Positions 1 to 5,032 of a stretch of DNA of 10,130 nt are shown here, in pieces. The translations under genes were made by a program, and so were the position numbers. How positions within the stretch are numbered: the stretch's first letter is position 1; each line of letters begins with the position of its first letter. A model generated the notes under the pieces. It did not search any database and was not told where the DNA came from. It saw only the letters and a list, made by a program, of their open reading frames with translations. This DNA is from Candidatus Nanoarchaeia archaeon (lineage in GTDB: Archaea; Nanoarchaeota; Nanoarchaeia; SCGC-AAA011-G17; JAFCDX01), in assembly GCA_028717785.1 (NCBI GenBank), contig JAQUND010000051.1, positions 1-10,130 of the forward strand. Direction: 5' to 3'.

Positions 1-1
1 A

Positions 2-391
2 TCATTTTTATTACCTTCTTTACTAAGTGTACTTGAAAATAATAAAAATAGAGAGTATCCACAAAATATATTTGAATTTGGAATTGTATTTAAGAAAGAT
101 TTCAAAGAGAAAACAAAATTATGTATTCTATTATGTGATAATAAAACTAATTTTACTGCAATAAAACAAACTCTAGATTATTTATTTAATTCACTAAATT
201 TGAAATATTCTTTAAAATCTCAGGAGTTAGATGCATTTATTCCAGGTAGATCAGGAAGAATTGTTGTTAATAATAAAGAAATTGGTTCTATGGGAGAAAT
301 TTCTCCTTTAGTATTAACTAATTTCAAATTAGAAATGCCAGTTTCTGCATTAGAATTAGATTTAGAAGAATTATATAATATGTTGAGGTGA
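2..391 (+). CDS. pheT: Phenylalanyl-tRNA synthetase beta subunit, C-terminal 129 residues (5' end outside window)
   Basis: This is the C-terminal end of the beta subunit of cytoplasmic PheRS, which pairs with PheS to charge tRNA-Phe. The frame is open from base 2 with no start, so the gene enters from outside the window; a TTG at 200 is internal and not the start. The segment LLPSLLSVLENN followed by YPQNIFEFG matches the conserved 'LLPgLL..L..N...yPQ.iFEiG' stretch of the catalytic-like core module. The end, with IGSMGEISPLVLTNF and then PVSALELDLEEL, matches the archaeal/eukaryotic-type terminus (lG.iGei.P.vl.nf...Pv.afEl.l). There is no bacterial-type anticodon-binding extension after it, which fits the shorter archaeal PheT. 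The TGA stop at 389-391 overlaps the ribosome-binding site of the next gene, so the two are probably co-transcribed. I am sure of the family; only the tail is present. Confidence 0.95.
   Translation, partial: SFLLPSLLSVLENNKNREYPQNIFEFGIVFKKDFKEKTKLCILLCDNKTNFTAIKQTLDYLFNSLNLKYSLKSQELDAFIPGRSGRIVVNNKEIGSMGEISPLVLTNFKLEMPVSALELDLEELYNMLR
385..390 (+). promoter_or_regulatory. Shine-Dalgarno for the 396-665 gene, inside the pheT end
   Basis: GAGGTG ends 5 nt before the ATG at 396 and overlaps the last codons and stop of pheT. It is complementary to the archaeal 16S 3' tail and supports the ATG at 396 as the start. It also fits internal-operon translation, in contrast with the leaderless starts elsewhere in the window. 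Confidence 0.75.
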
Positions 392-395
392 AAAA

Positions 396-665
396 ATGGA
401 AAAATTTGTAAAATTAAATGTATTAAAATTTGCATTAGCAGCAGGAATTTGGTTAGGTTTATGTTTTTCTTTAGTTACTATTTTAAGTTTGTTAAAAATG
501 CCTGGATTTGTAAGTTCTAGTGAAATGTTAGTTAGTTTTTATGGTTGGTGGGGATATTCAGTTTCAATACAAGGAATTTTTATTGGTGCATTTTATGGTT
601 TTGTAGAAGGTTTTGTACATTTAGGTATTTTAGCTTGGATATATAATAAATTATTGAAGGTTTAA
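396..665 (+). CDS. Small two-helix membrane protein, resembles DPANN proteins annotated 'bacteriophage holin'
   Basis: An 89-residue integral membrane protein. Helix 1 spans about residues 11-35 and helix 2 about 58-86, with a Trp/Gly-rich loop (YGWWGYS) between them. The second half, GIFIGAFYGFVEGFVHLGI followed by AWIYNKLLK, has the Gly-spaced pattern and the 'AWxYNKL' ending that I recognise from small archaeal membrane proteins often labelled 'bacteriophage holin' in automated annotation. That label reflects size and topology; no phage genes are nearby, so lytic function is unsupported. The start is fixed by the SD at 385-390, 4 nt after the pheT stop, so it is the last gene of the pheT operon. 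Its stop is one base from the stop of the convergent 667-1287 gene. Real gene: high confidence; function unknown. Confidence 0.85.
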   Translation: MEKFVKLNVLKFALAAGIWLGLCFSLVTILSLLKMPGFVSSSEMLVSFYGWWGYSVSIQGIFIGAFYGFVEGFVHLGILAWIYNKLLKV

Positions 666-666
666 T

Positions 667-1287
667 TTAGTCTCTTAAAACTTCTCCAGAACAATCTTCA
701 AAAAAATTATAAGTTTTATGTAAAATATCATGAATATAATTTAATTTTGTTTTTAAATCTCCATTTTCAATTTCATTTATTTTTATTAATCCTTCTAATA
801 TTCCATTTTCATCTATTTTTTCTGATAAAGCCTTAGTTATTAATTTATTATTTATCTTCGTTAAACGAGTTCTTATATCTACATCTGTTTCGTAAATTTT
901 TAATTCTTCATTAGTTTTTTTATAACCTTCAATAAAAGAATCCATAATTTGATTAGTTTTTTTAAATTGTTCTTTTAATCTTTCAAAAAATTCTTTTTGT
1001 AATTTTTCATCATAATAAATTTGTTCTGGCCAAACTCCATATTTTGTTTCTTCTTTTTCTTTATAACTTACTAATCTAAATACAGTTCCACTTAAAATTC
1101 TATGAGGTAAATCATTACATTTATCAATTTCAATTTCTCCTTCGTGGTTTTCTCCCATTTCATAATCATATATTTCTATAAAATAAGTATCTTTATTTTT
1201 TCCTAAAAAACGAGCTTCCAATTCTTTTAATATTATAATTTCTAAGGGATTTTCTAATTGTCTTATCCAAGGTTGCTTTTCTTCCAT
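667..1287 (-). CDS. Hypothetical soluble protein, 206 aa
   Basis: I do not recognise this protein. Residues 1-95 look like a mixed alpha/beta domain (strands such as DTYFIEIYDYEM and GTVFRLVSYK, ending in YGVWPEQIYYDE). Residues 95-200 are almost entirely charged helix (KEFFERLKEQFKKTNQ and on), with no signal peptide or membrane segment. The acid/base-rich helical half suggests a coiled-coil or helical bundle. It stands alone on this strand: convergent with the pheT operon (1-bp gap) and divergent from the dph2 remnant, with which it shares the TATA element at 1304-1317, centred 25 nt upstream of its ATG. A leaderless transcript is therefore likely. The length, codon use and promoter make it a real gene; no function is proposed. 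Confidence 0.85.
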   Translation of the reverse strand: MEEKQPWIRQLENPLEIIILKELEARFLGKNKDTYFIEIYDYEMGENHEGEIEIDKCNDLPHRILSGTVFRLVSYKEKEETKYGVWPEQIYYDEKLQKEFFERLKEQFKKTNQIMDSFIEGYKKTNEELKIYETDVDIRTRLTKINNKLITKALSEKIDENGILEGLIKINEIENGDLKTKLNYIHDILHKTYNFFEDCSGEVLRD

Positions 1288-1303
1288 ATTTTAACCCATT
1301 TAG

Positions 1304-1317
1304 AAAAATATATATAA
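1304..1317. promoter_or_regulatory. Shared, near-symmetric TATA box between two divergent genes
   Basis: The A/T element AAAAATATATATAA lies in the 50-bp gap between the ATG codons at 1287 (-) and 1338 (+). Its centre is about 25-26 nt from both start codons, the usual spacing for leaderless archaeal transcription on each side. One element may therefore serve both directions; TFB-recognition sequences were not resolved by eye. Confidence 0.65.
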
Positions 1318-1337
1318 CTTTCTTTTATATTATAACT

Positions 1338-1577
1338 ATGTATAATTTAGAATTAGATCAAGTTATAAGCGAAATTAAGAAAGTCAAAGCCAAACGAGTT
1401 TGTATTCAATTACCAGATGGATTGAAAGATAAAGCTTTAGAAATAGTAGATTTTATAGAAAAAAATACTAATGTTAGCTGTTTAATCTGGATGGAAACTT
1501 GTTATGGTGCTTGTGATATTCCTAATTTAAAAGATGTAGATTTATTAGTTCAATTTGGGCATTCTAAAACATTGTAA
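1338..1577 (+). pseudogene. dph2: dph2 (diphthamide synthase) N-terminal remnant, truncated after 79 codons
   Basis: Residues 18-76 match the first domain of archaeal Dph2, the radical enzyme that transfers 3-amino-3-carboxypropyl from SAM to the histidine of EF2 in diphthamide synthesis. Visible are AKRVCIQLPDGLKDKA, the METCYGACD motif carrying the first [4Fe-4S] cysteine, and DLLVQFGHS. Archaeal Dph2 is about 320-340 residues and binds its cluster with one Cys from each of three domains; here the frame stops two to three codons after FGHS, and domains 2 and 3 are not found in the window. The product could not bind the cluster in the known way. The promoter (TATA at 1304-1317, leaderless start) is intact, so decay or rearrangement looks recent, or the truncation is an assembly join. 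Its 3' end overlaps the convergent Nudix-like gene by 33 bp. Confidence 0.85.
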
Positions 1578-2036
1578 TTTTGTAAGATCACTTAAATCTA
1601 AATTAGGAAATTTTCCTCTTAAATAATCTTGACAGAAAGATCTCATTATTTGTCCTAATTTTTCTGACTCATATTTTTTAACTTCAATCCATTTAACATA
1701 TTTTCTTCCTTCTTCTAATTGTTCTTCGGTTAATCCTAAAACTTTTCCATCTATCTTTCCTAAATAAACATGAGCAATTAGAATTCCATTTTTTTGTGTA
1801 GGTATTTCATATTTTGTAAATTCGTCTTTTAGCATTAAAAGTGTTGAATTTCCAGATAATCTTATTTCTTCAGGAACCTCTCGTACTATAGTATCTAAAT
1901 AATTATTGTCTTTTTTTACTTCAAATTCTCCTCCAGGAAATTCAATAATTCTCTTTTCTTGATTATATAATCCAAGTACTTTTAATTCTCCATTTCTTCC
2001 TGATAGAAATGCTCCATATGCTAAATCTTTTGCCAT
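1545..2036 (-). CDS. Nudix-like hydrolase with a degenerate Nudix box
   Basis: A 163-residue protein. After a first strand (AYGAFLSGRNGELKVLGL) comes FPGGEFE and then REVPEEIRL. Together these resemble the Nudix box (Gx5Ex7REUxEExGU), whose family hydrolyses nucleoside diphosphates linked to another group using Mg2+. Departures: the spacer between the GG and REVPEE is about two residues longer than usual, the first metal-site Glu position holds Lys, and the late Gly is Arg. The REVxEE glutamates remain. Activity is therefore uncertain. Residues about 154-163 (QCFRMPKLN) are encoded antisense to the dph2 remnant, so the original C-terminus has probably been replaced. No clear TATA box sits at 25-30 nt before the ATG; an A/T stretch near 2090-2096 would give a short leader. 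Family call is moderate. Confidence 0.6.
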   Translation of the reverse strand: MAKDLAYGAFLSGRNGELKVLGLYNQEKRIIEFPGGEFEVKKDNNYLDTIVREVPEEIRLSGNSTLLMLKDEFTKYEIPTQKNGILIAHVYLGKIDGKVLGLTEEQLEEGRKYVKWIEVKKYESEKLGQIMRSFCQDYLRGKFPNLDLSDLTKLQCFRMPKLN

Positions 2037-2107
2037 TTTTTATAAAAGTTAGAATAGACTAACCCTATTTGAATCGTACTAAAAAAGCATTTAAAACTAT
2101 CGTAAGA

Positions 2108-2114
2108 TTTATAT
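2108..2114 (+). promoter_or_regulatory. TATA box for tRNA-Gly
   Basis: TTTATAT is centred about 29 nt upstream of G1 of the tRNA at 2140, the expected box A position. A short inverted repeat (GGGT-ATAA-ACCC, 2117-2128) followed by T residues lies between it and the tRNA; I give that no function. Confidence 0.65.
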
Positions 2115-2160
2115 TTGGGTATAAACCCTTTTATTTAATGCGCTGGTAGTATAGTGGTTA

Positions 2161-2181
2161 GAGATTCAAAAAAATCGACTA
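2161..2181 (+). other. Probable second tRNA intron, D loop (21 nt; register ambiguous by 2 nt)
   Basis: Removing 2161-2181, 2160-2180 or 2159-2179 gives the same mature sequence, because the flanks repeat TA. Removal restores an 8-nt D loop AGTGGTTA and a fully paired D stem. The insert folds as GATT (2163-2166)/AATC (2173-2176) with an A-rich loop. I do not see a canonical bulge-helix-bulge at the junctions, so splicing is inferred from the tRNA it would restore, not from the splice motif. Confidence 0.55.
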
Positions 2182-2197
2182 ATATCGAACGTTGCCA

Positions 2198-2237
2198 ATA
2201 ACTTTTTGATTAAATCTTTGATCAGAAAGAAGCAAAC
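2198..2237 (+). other. tRNA-Gly intron at the canonical 37/38 site (40 nt)
   Basis: A bulge-helix-bulge is visible. The outer helix is the anticodon stem GAACG/CGTTT. The 4-bp central helix is TTGC (2192-2195)/GCAA (2232-2235). The 5' bulge is CAA (2196-2198) and the 3' bulge ACA (2236-2238). Cuts after the second base of each bulge release 2198-2237 and join positions 37 and 38. Inside the intron a 9-bp stem pairs 2202-2210 (CTTTTTGAT) with 2221-2229 (ATCAGAAAG). This is the substrate form recognised by the archaeal tRNA-splicing endonuclease. Confidence 0.85.
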
Positions 2238-2328
2238 ACGTTTGGGCCCGAGTTCGAGTCTCGGCCGGCGCAGTTTTAATTTAATTATTATTGGGAAAAT
2301 GGGGCGCTTGGAAGTTCTAACCAAAAGA

Positions 2329-2336
2329 TTTATATA
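2329..2336 (+). promoter_or_regulatory. TATA box of the first MNT/HEPN module
   Basis: TTTATATA is centred about 30 nt upstream of the ATG at 2363, with no Shine-Dalgarno, so a leaderless mRNA is likely. Its 3' edge overlaps the first TACATAAT repeat of the putative operator. Confidence 0.7.
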
Positions 2337-2364
2337 CATAATATAATGTATTATAGTACATAAT
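2335..2364 (+). repeat. Operator-like repeats over the first module's core promoter
   Basis: TACATAAT occurs at 2335-2342 and again at 2357-2364, a 22-bp period. Between them lies ATAATGTA (2343-2350), which matches the reverse complement of TACATAAT in 7 of 8 bases, so 2335-2350 is a 14/16 palindrome. The array runs from the TATA box to the start codon. A bound regulator would block TBP or the transcription start; the obvious candidate is the wHTH domain of the gene it precedes. Binding is inferred, and A/T-rich sequence raises the chance background. Confidence 0.5.
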
Positions 2365-2938
2365 GAAAACAGAAGATAAAATCATAAGATTATTTATAGA
2401 AGAAAAAAATTCAAAAACCATCAGAGAAATTTCTAAAATAATAAAATCTGATTATAAAATAACTCATACTGCAATACAAAGATTATTAGGAAAAAAAATA
2501 CTTATATCAAAACCAGTAGGCAAAAGTGTTTTGTGTGAGTTAAATAATTTTTATTATGGTCCTGAAATTTATGAAGCCGAAAATAAAAGAAGAGAAAATA
2601 TCCTAAAAAATAAAAATTTAAAACAGATGTATAAAGAGGTTATGAATAAGATAAAATCAAGTTTATTTATTTTTCTCCTTTTTGGTTCATATGCTAAGAA
2701 TAAATCTACTAAATCTTCAGATATTGATATTATTTTTGTTTCAAATGAAAAGAGATTTGAAGAAGAAATATTAAGTATTTTTTCTTTATTTCCAATTAAG
2801 ACCCATGTGTTAGTTTTTACAGAAGAAGATTTTATAAGGATGAAAGATTCAAAAAAATCAAATGTTATTAAAGAAGCAATCGAAAATAATATAATCTTAT
2901 ATGGTATAGAAAATTATTACAATATAAAAAATGCTTAG
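2363..2938 (+). CDS. Winged-helix plus minimal nucleotidyltransferase (MNT) protein, antitoxin-like, module 1
   Basis: A 191-residue two-domain protein. Residues 1-62 look like a winged helix-turn-helix (TIREISKIIKSDYKITHTAIQRLL followed by a wing ending GKSVLCELN). Residues about 85-185 are a minimal nucleotidyltransferase with FGSYAKNKSTKSSDIDI, an exact GS-x10-D-x-D signature (G108 S109, D120, D122) that binds the nucleotide and metals. I do not see a third acidic residue in the following strand (IKTHVLVF), so catalysis may be altered. In known MNT/HEPN pairs the MNT is the antitoxin and, where tested (MntA), transfers AMP to the HEPN partner. Here the stop overlaps the HEPN start by 8 bp, implying translational coupling. 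The wHTH fusion suggests it also controls its own promoter, where repeats lie. Confidence 0.9.
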   Translation: MKTEDKIIRLFIEEKNSKTIREISKIIKSDYKITHTAIQRLLGKKILISKPVGKSVLCELNNFYYGPEIYEAENKRRENILKNKNLKQMYKEVMNKIKSSLFIFLLFGSYAKNKSTKSSDIDIIFVSNEKRFEEEILSIFSLFPIKTHVLVFTEEDFIRMKDSKKSNVIKEAIENNIILYGIENYYNIKNA

Positions 2939-3467
2939 TGACAAAAGAATTAAGGAAGCTGAATCAAATGTTAGACAATATTTAGTAGAAGGTTTGTTAA
3001 AGAAACAAGAGAATGAGACCGCTAAAGAGATGTACGTTGAAAATAGTGATTTGTCTTTGGAAACTGCCCAGAAACTATTATCTTTAGAGACTTCAACTTA
3101 TAAGCCATATTTATGGGTTATAGTTTCTTCCTATTATTCTATGTATTATATTGCAAATGCAGTTTTGCTTAATAACAGTTATAAAGTTGGAGATAAAATA
3201 AGCCATAAAGTAACTAGTGATGCTTTAATTGTTTTTATAAGAGACAAGCTTAAGAAAGACCTTATTGAAGAATATGAAGACATAAAAGAGAATGCTCTTG
3301 AATTAATATCTTCTAAGGCAGATTTTATATTACAATCTTTGGATTTTGAAAGAGAGAAGCGTTCAAAGTTCCAATATCAAATGGATGAACAAGCTAAAAA
3401 ATCAAAAGCATTAACTTCATTAGATAGAGCAAAGCAATTCGTATTTGAATTAAAAAAATTATTATAA
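2931..3467 (+). CDS. HEPN-domain protein, toxin-like partner, module 1
   Basis: A 178-residue all-helical HEPN protein. An N-terminal extension (1-40) precedes helices with SSYYSMYYIANAVLL (67-80), the typical 'YYamf.aa.alL' HEPN helix, then a conserved-looking SHK (91-93), and a late helix starting REKRSKFQY (141-149). Ribonuclease HEPNs carry R-x4-6-H at that last site; here it is R144-S-K-F-Q-Y149, with Tyr instead of His. In the characterised MntA/HepT pair the antitoxin AMPylates a Tyr next to the R-x4-6-H motif, so Y149 is a candidate target; this is inference. ATG at 2931 overlaps the upstream MNT gene by 8 bp, and the PAP2 gene starts 2 bp after its stop, so it sits inside a longer transcription unit. 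Confidence 0.85.
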   Translation: MLSDKRIKEAESNVRQYLVEGLLKKQENETAKEMYVENSDLSLETAQKLLSLETSTYKPYLWVIVSSYYSMYYIANAVLLNNSYKVGDKISHKVTSDALIVFIRDKLKKDLIEEYEDIKENALELISSKADFILQSLDFEREKRSKFQYQMDEQAKKSKALTSLDRAKQFVFELKKLL

Positions 3468-3469
3468 TA

Positions 3470-4084
3470 ATGAAACTATCAAAGAAACTAATTGAAATAA
3501 ATGTAATTTCTCTAGTAATTTTTATCTTAATATTATTAGCTGTTAAATTTACTAATTTATTTACTAATATTAATTTATACATTCACTCTTTATTCTTATT
3601 AATCCAAAATAATTATTTACTAATATTTTCAAGTATTATAGCATTTATTTTTGATACAACTAGTATGGTTGTAATTTCTTTAATAATATCAATATTTATA
3701 TGGAAAAAATACTCAAAGAAAGAAGCAATTTTCTTTAGTATAACAATGTTATTTGATGCTTTAATATTATTTATTTTAAAGAATTTATTTCAAATTCAAA
3801 GACCATTAAATGGATTTGAAACTGATTTTGCTTTTCCAAGTGGACATGCAACAACAGCAATTTTATTCTTTAGTTTGTTAACTTATTTTATAATTAAAAA
3901 ATACAAAAATTTAAAATTAAAAATGATAATAATTTCAATTTTTATGATTACATTAATTTCATTAACAAGATTATATCTAGGAGTACATTATATTAGTGAT
4001 ATTTTAGCTGGATTAGCTCTAGGTACATTTATATTTACTTTAAGTATTATTATACAAAATGGCAGATCTAAATCTAGAATTTAA
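3470..4084 (+). CDS. PAP2-family membrane phosphatase (lipid phosphatase-like)
   Basis: A 204-residue membrane protein with about five to six hydrophobic helices. All three PAP2 motifs are present: K104-x6-R111-P112 (KNLFQIQRP), P123-S-G-H126 (FPSGHAT), and a variant of SR-x5-H-x3-D with Thr for Ser, T166-R167...H173...D177 (TRLYLGVHYISD). The catalytic histidines H126 and H173 are in place, so it should be an active phosphatase using a phospho-His intermediate. Family members dephosphorylate phosphatidic acid or polyprenyl diphosphates; in an archaeon a polyprenyl (dolichyl-type) carrier is plausible, but the substrate cannot be read from sequence. It begins 2 bp after the HEPN stop and ends inside the NSUN gene (26-bp overlap), so these are co-transcribed. 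It is not an expected part of an MNT/HEPN module. Confidence 0.92.
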   Translation: MKLSKKLIEINVISLVIFILILLAVKFTNLFTNINLYIHSLFLLIQNNYLLIFSSIIAFIFDTTSMVVISLIISIFIWKKYSKKEAIFFSITMLFDALILFILKNLFQIQRPLNGFETDFAFPSGHATTAILFFSLLTYFIIKKYKNLKLKMIIISIFMITLISLTRLYLGVHYISDILAGLALGTFIFTLSIIIQNGRSKSRI

Positions 4085-4985
4085 AGAAAAGTTCCTTGAA
4101 CGTTATAAACAGTTAACTGATATAGATCAATTTTTAGAATACTCTCAAACTTTTTTAAGAAGATCAATAAGAGTAAACACTTTAAAAATTTCTGTTGAAG
4201 AATTAAAAGCAAGATTAAAAGATTGGAATTTAAAACAAATTCCATGGTGTAAAGAAGGATTTTGGATTGAACATAAAAGAAAAGAAAGAAGAGATATTGG
4301 TAATTTAATTGAACATACTCTTGGTTATTTTTATGTACAAGAAGCAGCTTCGATGTTACCTCCTTTGGCATTAAATCCAAAAAAGAATTCTATTGTCCTA
4401 GATTCATGTGCTTGTCCTGGAAGTAAGACAACTCAATTAGCTTCTATAATGGATAATACAGGTATTATTGTTGCAAATGATGATAGTTTTTCAAGACTAA
4501 GTGCATTAAATGTTAATTTACAAAAATCTGGAGTTTTAAACACAATTGTTACACTAGGAAAAGCTGAAAGATTCAAAAATGTAAATTTTGATTATATTTT
4601 ATTAGATGCTCCTTGTTCTGGTACTGGAGTTATAAGAAAATCTCCTAGAACTGCTTTAACTTGGAATCCAAATACAGTAAAAAAAATAGCTGGAACACAA
4701 AAATATATGATTATGAATTTATTTGAAAAATTAAAAAAAGGTGGAACAATGGTTTATTCAACTTGTTCTCTAGAACCAGATGAAGATGAAGCTGTAATTG
4801 ATTTTTTAGTTAATAGATTTGATAATGCTAAAATAGAAGATATAAAATTAGATATTAAACGTTCTAAACCAATAATGGAATTTGAAGGAAAAACATTTCA
4901 TAAAGATGTAAGTAAGTGTTTACGTATTTGGCCACAAGATAATGATACAGAAGGATTTTTTGTTTGTAAGATTAAGAAAATATAG
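4059..4985 (+). CDS. NOL1/NOP2/Sun-family RNA (cytosine-5)-methyltransferase
   Basis: A 308-residue SAM-dependent RNA m5C methyltransferase. The N-terminal part includes FLERYKQLTD and SIRVNTLK (36-43), the family's RNA-binding entry motif. The Rossmann core follows: motif I VLDSCACPGSKTTQLA (113-128), motif II IIVANDDS, motif IV DYILLDAPCSGTG (178-190) with C186, and motif VI STCSLEPDEDEAV (234-246). The Cys of TCSLEP (C236) is the nucleophile in this family and that of PCSGTG assists release. The C-terminus ends RIWPQDNDTEGFFVCKIKK, as usual. There is no PUA domain. The target (tRNA or rRNA) cannot be assigned. ATG at 4059 lies 26 bp inside the PAP2 gene; the resulting N-terminus fits the family, so the overlap looks real. 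Confidence 0.95.
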   Translation: MADLNLEFKEKFLERYKQLTDIDQFLEYSQTFLRRSIRVNTLKISVEELKARLKDWNLKQIPWCKEGFWIEHKRKERRDIGNLIEHTLGYFYVQEAASMLPPLALNPKKNSIVLDSCACPGSKTTQLASIMDNTGIIVANDDSFSRLSALNVNLQKSGVLNTIVTLGKAERFKNVNFDYILLDAPCSGTGVIRKSPRTALTWNPNTVKKIAGTQKYMIMNLFEKLKKGGTMVYSTCSLEPDEDEAVIDFLVNRFDNAKIEDIKLDIKRSKPIMEFEGKTFHKDVSKCLRIWPQDNDTEGFFVCKIKKI

Positions 4986-5000
4986 ATTAAATTACAATAA

Positions 5001-5010
5001 TATTTATAAT
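5001..5010 (+). promoter_or_regulatory. TATA box for the frameshifted small gene
   Basis: TATTTATAAT is centred about 27 nt before the ATG at 5033 with no Shine-Dalgarno between them. The presence of a leaderless promoter supports that a gene really starts here. Confidence 0.55.
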
Positions 5011-5032
5011 CTAATTTTTATTTAAAAATAAA

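Larger units (their letters stand above)
2140..2272 (+). tRNA. tRNA-Gly(GCC) with two insertions (introns)
   Basis: The ends form a good acceptor stem (GCGCTGG 2140-2146 with CCGGCGC 2265-2271, one G-T pair) and a T arm (CCGAG-TTCGAGT-CTCGG, 2248-2264), with discriminator A at 2272 and no encoded CCA. The anticodon arm is GAACG (2187-2191), loop TTGCCA (2192-2197), then after a 40-nt insert A (2238) and CGTTT (2239-2243), giving anticodon GCC at 2194-2196. The D stem GTAT (2149-2152) pairs with ATAT (2182-2185) only if about 21 nt are removed from the D loop. The mature tRNA would be 72 nt plus CCA, with all conserved elements (TA at 8-9, GG in the D loop, TTCGA). Family and anticodon are well supported; the D-loop intron is less sure than the anticodon-loop one. 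Confidence 0.85.

Noticed and set aside
200..391. A separate 63-residue ORF starting at TTG 200
   Set aside because: It is the same frame as the pheT tail, which is open and clearly homologous from base 2; the TTG is an internal Leu codon.
220..435. Minus-strand 71-residue ORF across the pheT end
   Set aside because: Antisense to confirmed pheT sequence, with no promoter or plausible start; a shadow frame.
396..665. Phage lysis cassette based on the holin-like label
   Set aside because: No endolysin, structural or integrase gene in the window, and it is joined to pheT; the label reflects topology only.
2117..2128. GGGT-ATAA-ACCC inverted repeat followed by T residues, as a terminator or operator before tRNA-Gly
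   Set aside because: Only a 4-bp stem, lying between the TATA box and the tRNA start; nothing ends here on the plus strand and chance is likely.
2209..2247. A long variable arm, making the tRNA a Leu or Ser type with anticodon stem CAAAA/TTTTG (2167-2171, 2204-2208)
   Set aside because: That pairing leaves no proper anticodon loop or D stem, while the GAACG/CGTTT arm gives a standard GCC loop, a bulge-helix-bulge and a glycine-like acceptor.
2283..2325. Short G-rich patch (GGGAAAATGGGGCGC) between tRNA-Gly and the MNT gene as a small RNA or attachment site
   Set aside because: No convincing fold, no C/D or H/ACA box, and no repeat of the tRNA 3' end that would mark integration.
3394..3582. 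Minus-strand hydrophobic ORF at the HEPN/PAP2 junction
   Set aside because: Antisense to two supported genes; its hydrophobicity reflects the A/T-rich complement of the PAP2 N-terminal helix.
4081..4380. Minus-strand 99-residue ORF inside the NSUN gene
   Set aside because: Fully antisense to a methyltransferase with intact motifs; Leu/Phe-rich as expected of reversed A/T-rich codons.
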